From: Straminergon stramineum
Lineage: Eukaryota > Streptophyta > Bryopsida > Hypnales > Calliergonaceae
Direction of reading: 5' to 3'
Length of the DNA: 64,000 bases
Assembly: GCA_963920665.1 (NCBI GenBank)
Contig: OY987273.1
Coordinates: forward strand, 11,596,501 to 11,660,500
In this document: piece by piece, positions 34,963 to 45,965 of the stretch
How positions within the stretch are numbered: position 1 is the first letter of the stretch
Layout of the letters: every line of letters begins with the position of its first letter
Translations under genes and position numbers: made by a program
The notes under the pieces: model-generated
Database searches by the model: none
What the model was told of the DNA's origin: nothing
Seen by the model: the letters and a program-made list of their open reading frames with translations, nothing else

Positions 34963-36478
34963 CTTACCATCACATCCAAGAACGAATCTGGAAGAGAAAT
35001 ATCTGAGAGTCGAATCCCGCGAGAACAAGTTGCTCCCAACAGTATCCGGGTACTCTCCTCCATCCGATCCGCTGCCTTCCGTGCCTCCTTCATTGCCGCT
35101 TCAACCTGCTCGGCAAAGTTTGTGAGAATCTTGACCATCTGGGAACTAGATGGCTTCTTCTCTTCATGCACCTTCGCATCAAACAACTTCGCCTTGGCGG
35201 CGGCCATTCCGGTCTCCTCGAATGTGGCCTTCACCTGCTCCACCATCTTTTGAGATTCATCCATCATCAATCGAGCAGTTGCAAAGTTCTCCTTGAGTAC
35301 AAGGAGTTCCGTCTTCGCTCGATCCGCTTCTTCCTACAGTCTTTGGATCTACGTCTCTTGTTTCCGGGACTCAACTGGATCGGAAATGCAGCTTGCCACC
35401 TTCTCTGGTAGCTCTCTATTTGGCGGCACTTCCACCAACTTCCTGATTGCTAGTAGGATCCTCCTCTTCACTTCCCAATCCGATCTCTCGACACACAAGA
35501 TCTTGACGAGAGGGTTGAACTGATCGTCGGGATCCGATTCCTCCGACACGGTCTTCTCAACCTCTGGTTTCTCTTCCGGGGCCGAGGTGTCACAAGCGGG
35601 TGGCATCCCTCACTTGTTGGGGGAGGTCGTCTTCTGTCGCTTGATCAACGACATCTCCGGTTCCTCCTCCTCTAACTCATTGTTCTCCTCGGGTTCGGAA
35701 CTGAATTTGACTTCATCATCTGTTTCCAATTCCCCATACCTCACGAGAACTCCTAAGCTCTCCACACCTTCTCCTCTCCTACGCTCAAGAGCTGATGGAA
35801 ATGGTAGAGATGGATGAGGTAGGGACACACAGGGATGGCCCTACTCTTCCCAACTCTTCCTACGAACTGGGTGACTAGATCGGAAATGATCCAGGCCCCA
35901 TCAACTCTCCTATCTCCTCTCAGGGCGCCAAAGATAGTATTCGCAAGGGAGATCTTTACCCTCGTTGGCTTTTCCGGATGCAAGATTGGAACGAGGAATT
36001 GCAGTAGCTAGCGGTGCTGCTCGTCAATGCAGTCCTCCACGGCATATCCATCTTTTGGATTGACAACACCTTGGAACTTTCCCCGGATGAACTTGTCCAT
36101 TCGGTTCGCCATTCCTAATCCTCCTGCCTAGAAATTGTATATTGCTCTCTAGACATCCTCTGTCCAAAGATGCAGAACTGCTCTCATAGTGTTGTCAAAC
36201 TCATAGGACAGCTTGCCCAAGAGTTCTCTCACCATCACTTCCTCTTTGAAGCCCCTAGGTTTCTCTGCAAACCCTAGGCAATCCATGGAAGTCAAATCCT
36301 CCATGAGTTGGGACTTGGCTGGTTCGGTAGAGGGAATAACTGGAATTACCTTCCAGAGCTTCACCTCCACCAAGGACGTACTAGCCTATTTGCCTCTACT
36401 TCTCCTAAGCTGCGGCATGGACACGGATGCGCGCTTGGAACCCCTTTTCAATTCTACTTCACTCTCTCCTAGCTGCAT
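34963..36478 (-). pseudogene. Gag-like protein of A-, N-terminal and central part
   Basis: Starts MQLGESEVELKRGSKR at 36,478, about 200 bp after a TATATAAAG box, and runs with several stops until the 18.3-kb insertion at 34,963. Features: LTSMDCLGFAEKPRGF; a conserved core LANTIFGALRGDR...WIISDLV...GKSRAIPVCPYLIHLYHFHQLL; an acidic middle; and C-terminal coiled coil (MVEQVKATFEETGMAAAKAKLF). The protein is shared with A+ (37,195-38,926) and, more distantly, A3 (56,265-57,948). The order (globular core, acidic linker, coiled coil) reminds me of gag-like proteins of large plant retroelements, but I cannot name a family. No protease, reverse transcriptase or integrase follows. Confidence 0.6.
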
Positions 36479-36674
36479 GTCCCGTTCTTCACTTTCTCTC
36501 TCTGATCTCAATCGAAAATCCAAGCTGTAACACTAACACCACAACCCTCGCAAAAGACACTCTCACACAAAGACTGACATGGAAAGCTAAGTGACAGACG
36601 CAAATAGCAAGCTCAGAGCATGGAGAGCGCTAAAAAACGAAAAATGAAAAAGAGATTCAATTGGGCAGGCGGGC

Positions 36675-36683
36675 CTTTATATA
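36675..36683 (-). promoter_or_regulatory. TATA box of A- (TATATAAAG)
   Basis: TATATAAAG on the minus strand, about 200 bp upstream of the A- gag-like start. The equivalent of A+ is at 36,990-36,997 and that of A3 near 55,865. Conservation between copies supports promoter use. Confidence 0.6.
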
Positions 36684-36989
36684 GTCGTTGGACCCATTAC
36701 CACCTCATCATGACCTACTGCGGATCCGGTTCCTCTACAATATCCGGTCCATCCCCTATCCGGTCAGACTTCCATTCTAACCCATTGTCCTCTTGGGAAC
36801 AGATTGAGTTGATCTCTCCATTCTCTCATTTTCCTTCTCTATTTTAGCTCTCAATCGTTCCTTAGCTAAATCCGGATACCTATCTCTAGTATCCAATTAG
36901 TTTTACTAAGTAAACCAAAAAAAATTAGAGTTTCACGTCGCCATAACTAGATCGGAAAAGGTCATAATGGGATGACAAGGTTCGACAAC

Positions 36990-36997
36990 TATATAAG
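36990..36997 (+). promoter_or_regulatory. TATA box of A+ (TATATAAG)
   Basis: TATATAAG about 200 bp before the A+ gag-like start at 37,195, in the same position as in A-. It lies just inside the junction with A-. Confidence 0.6.
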
Positions 36998-37194
36998 GGC
37001 AGGCTTGTCTAGTTGAACCTCTTTTGTGCTTTTGCCTATCTCACTGCTCTCTATGCTCTAAACTTTCTATTTTCGTCTGTGACTTAGCCTTCTATGTAGG
37101 ACTTATGTGAGAGTGTCTTCTTCGAGGTTTGAGTTGTTACTGCCATGGTTTTGGTTTCCAGTTGAGATCAGAGAGAAAAAGTGAAGAACAGGAC

Positions 37195-38926
37195 ATGCGG
37201 CTAGGAGAAGGTGAGGTAGAACCAGAAAGGGGTTACGAGCTCGCATTCGTGTCTATGCTGCAGCTTTGGAGAAGTAGATTCGGACAGGCTAGCACATCCT
37301 TGGTAGAGGTGAAGCTTCGGAAGGTGATTTCATCATCCCCTCTACCGAACCAAAAAAGTCGCAACTCATGGAAGATTTGACCTCCATGGAATGCCTAGGG
37401 TTTCTAGAGAAACCCTAGGTCTTTTGGGAGGAGGTGACGGTGAGGGAACTCTTGGGCAAACTATTCAATGAATTCGACAACACCTTGAGAGCAGTTCCGC
37501 ACCTCTGGAAGGAGGATGTCTAGTGAGCGGTTTATAGTTCCTAAACAAGAGGTTTGGGAATGGCAAACCAAAAGGACGAGCTTGTCCGGGGCAAGTTCCA
37601 AGGTACCATCAACCCAAAAGAGGGATATGCCATAGAGGACTATGTCGACGATCGCCACTACTGGCTCCTGTAGTTCCTCATTTTGATCTTGCATCCGGAA
37701 AAGCCAACGAGGGTGACAATTTTCCTCACGAACACGATTTTCAACACCTTGAGCGGGAACCGGAAAGTCGACTGGGCCCGGATCATTTCCGATCTGGTCT
37801 TCCAGCTCGTAAGTAGAGTTGGGAAGAGTAGGGCCACTCCCGTGTGTCCGTACCTCATCTATCTCTACCATTTCCATCAACTCGTGACCGTTGTAGAAGA
37901 GAAGGTGTGGAGGACTCAAGAAGTCCTCCTGAAGTATGGAGAATTGGAAACAAATGACGAAGCCAATTCCGGTTCCAACTCGGGAGAGGAAACTGAGTCA
38001 AAAGACGAGGAGTTGTTGATACCGCTGATCAAGCGACAAAAGACAACACCTCCTCACAAACGAGGGACGCCAACCGGTCGTGATACATGGGCCCTTGAAG
38101 GAAGACCGGAAGTCTAGAAGACCGTATTGGAGGAATCGGATCCTGAAGATTCGTTCAATCCTCTCATCACCATCTTGTGCGACGTGAGAGTGGATTGGGA
38201 GCTAAAGAGAAGGATCCTAGGTGTGATAAGAAAGTTGGTGGGAGCCCCGCTAGACAGTGAACTACCGGAGAAGGTGGCAAGCTGCATCTCCGATCCAGTC
38301 GAGACCCGGAAAGAGGAAGTAGAGATCTATAGGTTATAGGAGGAGGTCGATCGATTAAAGGCAGAATTCTTTGTGCTCAAGGAGAACTCATCCGCCACTT
38401 GTGCGATGGCGGAGGAGGCTCGGAAAATGGTTGAGCAAGTGAAGGCCACCTTCACGGAGACCGGAATGGCCGTTGCCAAGGCCAAACTGTTTGACGAGAA
38501 GGTGCATGACGAGAAGAAGCCATCTGGTTCCCAGATGGTCCGGATTCTCACGGACTTTGTCGAACAAGTTGAAGCAGCAATGAAGAAGGTGCGGAAAGCG
38601 GTGAACTAGATGGAGGAGAGTAGCCAGATATTGTTGGGAGCTAACTTGCTCTCGAGGGATTCAAATCTCGGACATCTCACTATTGGATTTGTTTCTGGAT
38701 GCGGCAACAAGGGAGGGGAAGGATGTCACCTCCAAGTTCAGGAGATCGGAGCGAAAGGCAACTCCAGCCGACACGCTTAGACCTGCCATTAATTTGGATT
38801 CGACCCCTAGATCCACAACAGGCAACCCGGTTCCTAACCCTTAGGAGGAAGAATGGAACCAAAACTTGAACGAGATCTTCGAGCAGATAGAGCTAGGAAC
38901 CAAGAATGCCACCATTGGATCTTGAG
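37195..38926 (+). pseudogene. Gag-like protein of A+
   Basis: ATG at 37,195 (MRLGEGEVEPERGYEL). The frame is followed with shifts and stops to TGA at 38,924-38,926. Recognisable parts: SLVEVKLRKV; LTNTIFNTLSGNRKVDWARIISDLVFQL and SRATPVCPYLIYLYHFHQL; an acidic block GSNSGEETESKDEE; FNPLITILCDVRVDWELKRRIL; coiled coil EEARKMVEQVKATF; end NLNEIFEQIE. It is the same protein as in A-. This copy is complete in length but broken by stops (for example 38,114 and 38,337). Downstream, 38,930-40,112 is non-coding 3' sequence of A+, matched in inverse at 15,222-16,400. Confidence 0.65.
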
Positions 38927-40112
38927 TGTGTAAATAGGTGTGTAAATATTAGGAAGGGTAGGAACGGATTTGGATCCTGTTCCGATCTGGTTAGGTTAGG
39001 TAGGATCGGAAGTTCGCCCTGAGTGGTGGCGGGGCTTTCGCGGGCTTTTCTGCCTGTTTGTACTTTAGGGTTGTATATAAGTTAGTCCCTACGAAGGGTA
39101 CTACAAGTCTTCTTTTTGCAAACTTCTTCTACTATTGTATGCACTCTTGTGTTGTGTGTGTCTCTCCCAAGCGTGGCAGGATTGCATGGCGTGGAGTTAG
39201 GAAGGTGTAGGATTGATTTGTGAATAGATTTCTCCCTTTAGTGTGTGCGTTTCCGATCCTTAGTGTATGTGAACAGGTTGTGGAAGTGTTGGGAGTAGAC
39301 TTTAGTGCCTCAGCAAATCTAGAGTTTTGAATTCCGCGTCAAAAAGTCATTGTTAGGCTAGGCGGATAGGGAGGGTATCCTTAGTCGCGCTAAAACTCCA
39401 AGGTGGGAAATCCAGTTGAGTGTCTAATCTCCTATGAGGTCTCACCGCCTTAGTTGGTAAATGGAATAGCCCTTGTAGGTGCTAGAATGGATGAGTACAC
39501 TTATGACCACCTAACTTCGCACGATTAGGAGGTGGCATCAAGGTCATTGTAGTATAGGAGGATCATACGGGGGATCTTTATATGACCTACGAATTGGATT
39601 TCTATTTGGGATGTTGTGAGGGATCAAACTGGATCTGAGTTAGTTTAGGAGAAGAAGAGATAGGACAGTGGGTCTTTGGCCACTATAATTCACGGAAGGA
39701 GTGGTGGGCCTACCACTCACAAAATCAAACGGTAGCCCCTCTGATGGTCCAATAGAAGCAAAACTAAACCAAAAGTAGAGTGAGGAGACATATGGACAAT
39801 CCAGAACAGATTGGTCCAAACGGGTACCAGGACTGGAAGTGGTGCGGTCTTGAGATTGGGTTAAATTAGATCAATTGGATATTTAGGGAACCGAAAGGGG
39901 AAGATTCCGGTCCGAGACTGTATGGTAGTTCATTGTTTTTGGTTTTAGATCTAAAACTAGAAGGAAGGTTTGGAGTTTAGTAAGGCTTACTCGCTTAAGA
40001 AAGCTAAATACTTCACAGGATCTCATGGGTTCAATCTTTAGAGTCACTTGGTTATGCTCTAGAGTGATTTTTGTGAGTATAATGGGGAATTCACCTGCCT
40101 TATGATGTGACA
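38927..40112 (+). other. 3' non-coding region of A+
   Basis: Matches the inverted 15,222-16,400 region of A-, giving a pair of long inverted repeats about 22 kb apart. No coding frame is supported. Ends GTGACA at 40,112, before the TTGAG duplication. Confidence 0.75.
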
Positions 40113-43100
40113 TTGAGCCACTTAGGATATAAAGGCCCATAAGGTGTTCGTGATATAGGAGTGAGTCTTTGTTCGCAATTGATGCCAGATGTTTGAGTCC
40201 TATTTATTGGATCTAATGGGGCATTCCCGCGAAAACCGATCATTGACAATGTAGATGTTGGTAGCATGCGTATGGTTGGGAGCGATTTTTCAAATGAGAG
40301 GGATATGGTGCATTCTACTCAAGAGGACTCATGCGCAGCTTCGGAAGAATTTGTTGGTGTGGGATCTGAAGTAAACTGAACTACAAAAACATCCAATAAT
40401 TGTGAGACTTCTAGGGCATCAGGTAGTAGACCTCAAAGACAAAGTAGTCTAGTGGATGGCTTTGAATCCACAACAAAACGCAATTTTAATGCAATGTTGG
40501 CCAATTTCTTTTATGTGGCAAACATACCATTTGCCATAGCTCAAAATCCGACATTTAAAGAAGTAGTGAAAAAAATAGCCGAGTGCTATGGGCCCTATAC
40601 TCCACCATCGTATCATGATTTACACCATAAATTGCTTGACCAAGGGAAGACGGACATCAAGACAAAGCTTCATAATAGGACCAAAGATAGCATTAGGAAG
40701 TTTGGAGCAACATTGTCTATTGATGGATGGAACTCGGTTACCAATCAACCATTGATAAATGCCATGCTTGTATCTTCTGCAGGTGAGCAATTTCTAGGAT
40801 CGGTGGATACAAGTGGAATTGAAAAGAATGCTCCTTTTTTGGCCTCTATCATGGAAAAGTTTATAGAACAAGTAGGCCCCACAAATGTTGTGCAAGTGAC
40901 TACAGACAACGCTCCTGTAAATCTGGCACCATGGAATATGGTGTCAAGTAAATATCCGCACATTTTCTTTCAAGGTTGTGTAGTGCACGCCTTGAATTTG
41001 TTGCTTCAAGATTGGGGGAAGCAAGAATGGATGAAAGACCTAGTGGAAAAGGCCCATACCATTGTGAAATTCTTCAGATTGCGGCATATGCCGCTAGCTA
41101 TATTTTAAAAACACAAAATGAAGAATAACTTATTGATGTTGGTGAAAACAAGATTTGCCTCCAATTTCTTCATGATTTCTCATTTGTTCAAGGTCAAGGC
41201 TGGATTGCAACAAAGTGTGGTGGATCCACAATGGGTAGAATATGTGCTCAAGTTACGAAACACAAAGAAGGCAAAATCTCGTACAAAGTCTTGGGAGGTG
41301 AAGAAGACAATTTTAGATGAGCATTTTTAGGCCCATGCCACTAATTTCCGAAAATTGATGGCTCTTGTGGTGTTTGGTCTACATGATTTGGATGCAAAGA
41401 TACCATGCATGGGCAAGGTGTTGCACATTATGAGGAATTTAGAGAAGCATGTCTTCTCTTTACGAAAAGAGCCCTTTGGTTTGTCCTTGGACTTAGCCAT
41501 TCCTATCGAGAAGTCGTTTGGTAAGCGATGGGAAATGATAGAGACCGATCTACATTATGCAGGAGTTCTTTTGAACCCTTACCTTCTTCACGATAAAGAA
41601 CTAGCCGACGATCAATATGCAATAGACACATGCAAGCGCGTTATTAAGAAAATATGTCAACTGGGAACTTATCCTCACGTAGTGAAGGAGTTTGTAGCAT
41701 TTCGACACCGAGATCCTCTATTCCACGACATGTTGGATCCGGCCAAGCAGAAATTGTTGACACATGCTTGGTGGGATTTTGAGGGTGCATGTGGCAAGCT
41801 CATTGCTCCAATTGCAAAGAGGATTTTGACCCAACCGATGTCATCATCTTCATGGGAATGAAATTGGAGTAGCTACTCTTTTGTTCACAACAAATCCCGA
41901 AACAAGTTGAAGCCACAGAGAGCAACTGATTTGGTGTATGTATACACCAATTCCAAAGTCATAGCCGCATCGAAGGAGAAGGATGAAAAGAAGTGGTACC
42001 ATGACAACGTGGAGTCTGAAGATTTAGAAGGGCCTATCTCGGAAGACAAGAATGATGAATCTGTATCTAATGATAGAGATGCTGTGAATCATAATATGCA
42101 CAATTTTGACAAAGAAATGTTTGAGACTCCTAATCAAAACAATGAAGACTTCGGAGTCAAGGATGGAGACATGTATGAGTTTCTATCAGATGAAGACAAT
42201 TGCGGGCTTGATGATGATGTACCTTCTATAGCTAGATTTGTGGATGGAACCGGATTCATGAGTAGTAAAAATCTTCTACCAAACATGGAAGATACATATG
42301 TAGAGATAAGGGCGACCAATAGGACAACGGTTGCAAATAATGGGAGTCTTGAAAAGGATGAAGTGATTTCCATTTCCGATGCTCCATCCATAATAATGGC
42401 GGTAGAAAAAAATTTCCAACATAAAGACAAGGGAAGATGTGAGGTGAACGTTCAGATGAATGTGTGCAATGCAATTGGTGCGTCAATAGTGATATCAGGA
42501 ATCAAGAAATGTGGGGAAGCAAATATTGGAAATGCCACCCTACACAAAGTATAAGACAATGTTGAAGTACGTTCGATGGAGTCAAGAAGCCCAATTTTTG
42601 TCAACAATGGTATTGGCAAAATGCACCACATGGAAGATTCTCTTGAATCACCACGTAGCACTCCTCCTCATGCACTATTTAAGACCGATGCCACGACATT
42701 GGATGGTTCAAGGAAATCATGGCTTGGAAAAAGACATTTGTCTCCTACAAAAGAGATGGGTTCTAGAGGCAATCCAAGTCAAACCATTTTAGCATGTACT
42801 GATGATGATAAGGATGAGACATTGGCTTCAATGTTTGTTCAACATCGGGGCCATCCACCACCCCATTCTTTGAAATCATTAGGCCAAACATTGCAATCTT
42901 TGAATGCAATGCAGTTAATTATTCAAGGAGCGCTAAAAGCAGGGATATCACAGGGTGAAGACTCCATCAAAGCTCGTAAACAAAGAATAATGCAACCCTT
43001 TGCTACCTCCCCAACCAAAAGACCGAATGTGGGTAGAACCCCACTTGATACCTATCAGGTTTCTTCAAAGAGGAAAATGAAAACAATCCCTAGCCTTAAG

Positions 43101-43259
43101 GAAGGCATTGGTAAGTCTATATTAAGAGTCAAAATGGAGAAGAAGACCAGTAGATCAATGAGATCATTCACATCTACACAAGTACAAGAAGGAATGAAAA
43201 TTGTACAATCTTCATCAAACGACATGGAAGAGACATCTAGCGATGAAGGCGATGGATAG
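40113..43259 (+). pseudogene. hAT-1 transposase body (DUF659-type)
   Basis: Resumes the BED finger (SHLGYKGP) and continues, with several stops and shifts, through a DUF659-like core (40,452-41,108): DGFESTTKRNFNAML, FGATLSIDGWNSVTNQPLINAM, VVQVTTDNAPVN (catalytic-type Asp), CVVHALNLLL. The region 41,355-41,861 ends in the hAT dimerisation signature (AHAWWDF-like LTHAWWDFEGACGKLIAPIAKRIL, SSSWE, stop, NWSSYSFVHNKSRNKL). Then an acidic segment (41,907-42,554) and a basic tail (42,576-43,259). TAA at 41,106 is CAG in hAT-2, and TGA at 41,861 replaces an expected Arg. hAT transposases cut and paste their element. This copy is inactive. Confidence 0.8.
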
Positions 43260-44139
43260 GGAACTAGATGTGACGATAGCGACACTAAGGTGAAAGGAGA
43301 TAGTGATTACAAGCCTTAGAGATTCAAGGGATGTAGACTTAGGTGTTTAGATGCTCATGATACATCGAGCATGTAATGGCAATTGATTGTCTGAAGCTTT
43401 CATTGCAGTTGGAGTTTGCTTATTGTTGTTGAAAATATGATTACATTTTTTTGAATTACAAAACCAAGAAGAGGTCCCCCCAAAATTGATTGTGTTCCTC
43501 TTTCTTTGTATGAAGCATGATACATTGCAAGATACATATATAATGCAACAATTTTGACTTTATGATTGTCATAGAATCATAGATTTGGTAATTTTCAAGG
43601 TGAAGAAAATTTTGAATTTTTTTTTTAATCCTTTCCCTTGATAATTCATAATTGCAATTATAGTGTACAATTTCTTTGGTTGAACTTTGAAGGGTTGATT
43701 TTGAATTTAGGACGGAGATTTTCATTGTGCACCTTGTGACCTTAGTGCTCAACAATCAACTCCATCTTAAAGTCAATACGAACCCTCCAAATCCTCTAGG
43801 CCCATCTCCTAAACCTTTAGAATTAAATCACTTTCCCTCCCACATACAACAAGGAACGAACTTGACATTTTCTTATTTTTTTTTCTTATTAAGGTTGGCT
43901 ACGAAAACCAACCCAAATCATGTCATTGGGGATCGAACTCAAGACATCCATAGAAAAACAATACCTTCCAAGTATTGCTCGAAGATGCCTTGAAGACTCG
44001 AAGGTCATCATGACTTCTTTTTGGATGTTAAAGGTTGGATTCGTTGCACACTTATTAAGCCTTTTTTGGATTCTAAGCCCTCGCCCCAACCCACGGTCGG
44101 TTTAGGCCTTTAGGGTTGCTAAGTGTCTCCCTCTAAGCC
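43260..44139. other. 3' flank of hAT-1, no gene seen
   Basis: AT-rich, homologous to the inverse of 51,490-51,960 in hAT-2. No supported coding frame. Confidence 0.6.
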
Positions 44140-44345
44140 TCTACGCATCCGCCACTAGCCGTCCGCCTGTCCGCCCGATTGCCTAACCGCATTTACCTAG
44201 GGTAAATTTGTGGACAATGTTTTTTACCCACCGGAGACATAGCGTCCGTGGAATCCGTGCATTCGGATGTCCAAACGTTCAATTTTTGGACGCCGTTTTG
44301 CTTGGGACGCTCACTTTTGTCAACGCTAGTCCAAACGCTTCTTCT
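44140..44345. repeat. GC-rich GTCCGCC block 6, right arm of hAT-1
   Basis: GCCGTCCGCCTGTCCGCCC followed by conserved TTTTTTACCCACCGG and CGGATGTCCAAACGTTC. Matches the inverse of 51,300-51,460 in hAT-2, so it belongs to the hAT unit. Confidence 0.65.
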
Positions 44346-45039
44346 GCTAATCCTATCAGCCTTTTGGAAAATGGAGTCCACTTCCCTAGCCTCCCCATCA
44401 TCCATGTCTTCTTTAATTGTGTCTCGTACTACAATGGGCTCTTGGATCAATTGTCTACTTTGGTGGACTCCCACATCCAATGGCTGCCGAGATTCTTGCA
44501 TGGTAGCATCCTTGTCATCATTGTGGAAAGAATACTTGTCGTATTCATGGGTGTGTTGATGTGAGCTTCCAATTTGTCACTTAAGACTCATAGTCTTTTT
44601 TTTTTCTGCTTTGTGTAGTTTAGTAGGTAATTAGGTGTAAAAAGACCCTCAAAAGAGCCTAAGGCCAAAATAGGTTGTGACATGCCAAATTAGGTATTTG
44701 GCCTCTTTTAGGGTTTTAGGTCTAGTTACCCCTTACATGCCCACCTATACAAAGGTTAGAACTACAAACGGTGGAAGTTACTAGATTTGAGTGTAGTTGC
44801 CTAACTAGGCCCCAACTTGCTAAATAGTAGCCCTAGTTATCTAGGAATTGCATTGAGAGAAGCTTTGTGAGGTCCCTAGATAGGTCTTTCTTTCTCCATC
44901 CCATCATTGAAACCATAGAGCCCAATTGTTAACATTGCAAGAGTTACAATATCAAGATTGGTTGGTGGAGGATTCTACAAGCCCCAAGTGGGGATTGGGG
45001 ATTGGGGATCTAAAGTGAGCTAGGGGATCGAAAGCAAAA
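44346..45039. other. Spacer, no gene seen
   Basis: No supported gene. Contains polyT runs and short AT-rich repeats. Confidence 0.5.
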
Positions 45040-45370
45040 TCCATTTGTCAAGATTTCCTTGTATACAAAAGATTCCCTATTTTCCACGTAATTAACAAAG
45101 GGTAGGATTTATCCTCCCCGTCCCTACATGTGCAAAGTAAAAATAGGAGCTTCCACATCCATTGTAGGACTCTTTGAGAGGTCCTGCAAAAAGTCTTAGA
45201 ATTTTCTGACTTATAGAAATATTCTTTTCGAACGATCAATTGCCAAAATCCACTATGAGAAATTCGTGGAAATCTTTGGAAATTCCCTAAAAGGCAGTAA
45301 AATCTCACTAAAAATTAGGTTAGGTTCTTTTATGTTAATAAGGCTCCTTGACAAGTTTCTTGACATTTTG
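45040..45370 (-). repeat. Long inverted repeat, left arm (partner 49,400-49,690)
   Basis: Read on the minus strand it resembles 49,400-49,690: GTCAAGAAACTTGTCAAGG, then TTATTAACATAA, GAGATTTTACTGCC, GGGAATTTCCAAAGATTTCC and the TACACATGTAGG-like part. The arms are diverged and lie about 4 kb apart. They may bound an old TIR element. Confidence 0.5.
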
Positions 45371-45769
45371 ATCACGGGAGGTGCTTGAACTAGAAGATCC
45401 CCTCCAGATTTGACGACGTGATAATGTAGGCGAGGATTTGATCAATGTCTTGGGAGCATATGAATTTTGAAATGGATTCGATGAAAGGTCTTTCCTTACC
45501 CCCTTGGACCTTCCAAATTACCTTCTCTAATCACCTTACTCAAAAAAGGCAACACCAACAAGTTAAATCTTTAATTTTTTTTTGACAAGAGATGACGTTG
45601 GATTTTGATGGTTTTTTTGTGAAGAGAGAAGGGGTGAGGGGTTTTCAAGACCGAAAATGGCCTTCTAGAGCCAATAGTGCAATCCATTTGTCAATTAGAG
45701 TTAAACTCCAGAAGTTAGAAGTGGATAGCAGAAAACCAATGAAGTCAACATTCATTCAAAGCTCTACAT

Positions 45770-45965
45770 CTTCGAGGATTGGGATGAAAACATTCCCATG
45801 TTTGGGAATGAGGTTCCCGACACGTGTGAGATGGAGGCTTAGTTGTCAACACCCTCGCACATGGAGGAAATCTTAATGCAATCCAAGGATTCTTAACATC
45901 TTACATAGGGTCAAATCTTGTAAGAGATCTAAATTCGTTTAGGGTTCCCACGCTTGGTGTGAGTG
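45770..45965 (+). repeat. Direct repeat, copy 1 (partner 50,225-50,395)
   Basis: Shares GCTTAGTTGTCAACACCCTC, TGTAATCCAAGGATT, CAACATCTTA and TAGGGTCAAAT with the downstream copy, about 4.45 kb apart in the same orientation. TGTCAACACCC is a common kind of plant LTR start, but no complete LTR pair could be drawn. Confidence 0.55.

Larger units (their letters stand above)
15222..36945 (-). mobile_element. Family A element, copy A- (inserted in A+), ACTAG duplication
   Basis: Inverted relative to A+. On the plus strand it starts TATCATAGCAC (15,222, its 3' end) and finishes CGTCGCCATA (36,945, its 5' end). It is flanked by ACTAG at 15,217-15,221 and 36,946-36,950. Own sequence is 15,222-16,627 plus 34,959-36,945. 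The middle is the 18.3-kb element. The 5' promoter region, gag-like frame and about 1.2-kb 3' non-coding part align with A+ and in part with copy A3 (55,519-59,041). Confidence 0.8.
15003..40112 (+). mobile_element. Family A element, copy A+ (outer ends), TTGAA/TTGAG duplication
   Basis: Starts TGTCGCGACG at 15,003 and ends GTGACA at 40,112. It is flanked by TTGAA (14,998-15,002) and TTGAG (40,113-40,117), the intact hAT-2 reading TTGAG. Its own sequence is 15,003-15,221 plus 36,951-40,112; the rest is the inserted A- copy. Net length is 3,381 bp, almost equal to A- (3,389 bp). It holds a TATA-like box (36,990) and a gag-like frame (37,195-38,926). TG...CA-type ends with a 5-bp duplication suggest integrase-type insertion, but I see no reverse transcriptase or integrase and no paired LTR, so the class is open. 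Confidence 0.8.
14070..44340 (+). mobile_element. hAT element hAT-1, split by a 25.1-kb nested insertion
   Basis: The left part (about 14,070-15,002) and right part (40,113 to about 44,340) match, in order, the inverted hAT-2 copy at about 51,250-61,830, including microsatellite, GC-rich block, BED-finger start, transposase body and 3' flank. Rejoining 15,002 to 40,118 restores the BED-finger sequence seen uninterrupted in hAT-2 (near 60,960). Without the insertion hAT-1 is about 5.2 kb. The outer limits are where the two copies stop matching. I did not find convincing terminal inverted repeats or an 8-bp target duplication, so the edges are approximate. Confidence 0.75.

Noticed and set aside
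15003..40112. Reading the whole 25-kb insertion as one giant element with long terminal inverted repeats
   Set aside because: The inverted repeats are two separate 3.4-kb family A copies. Internal duplications (ACTAG, CTCC) and equal net lengths show successive insertions.
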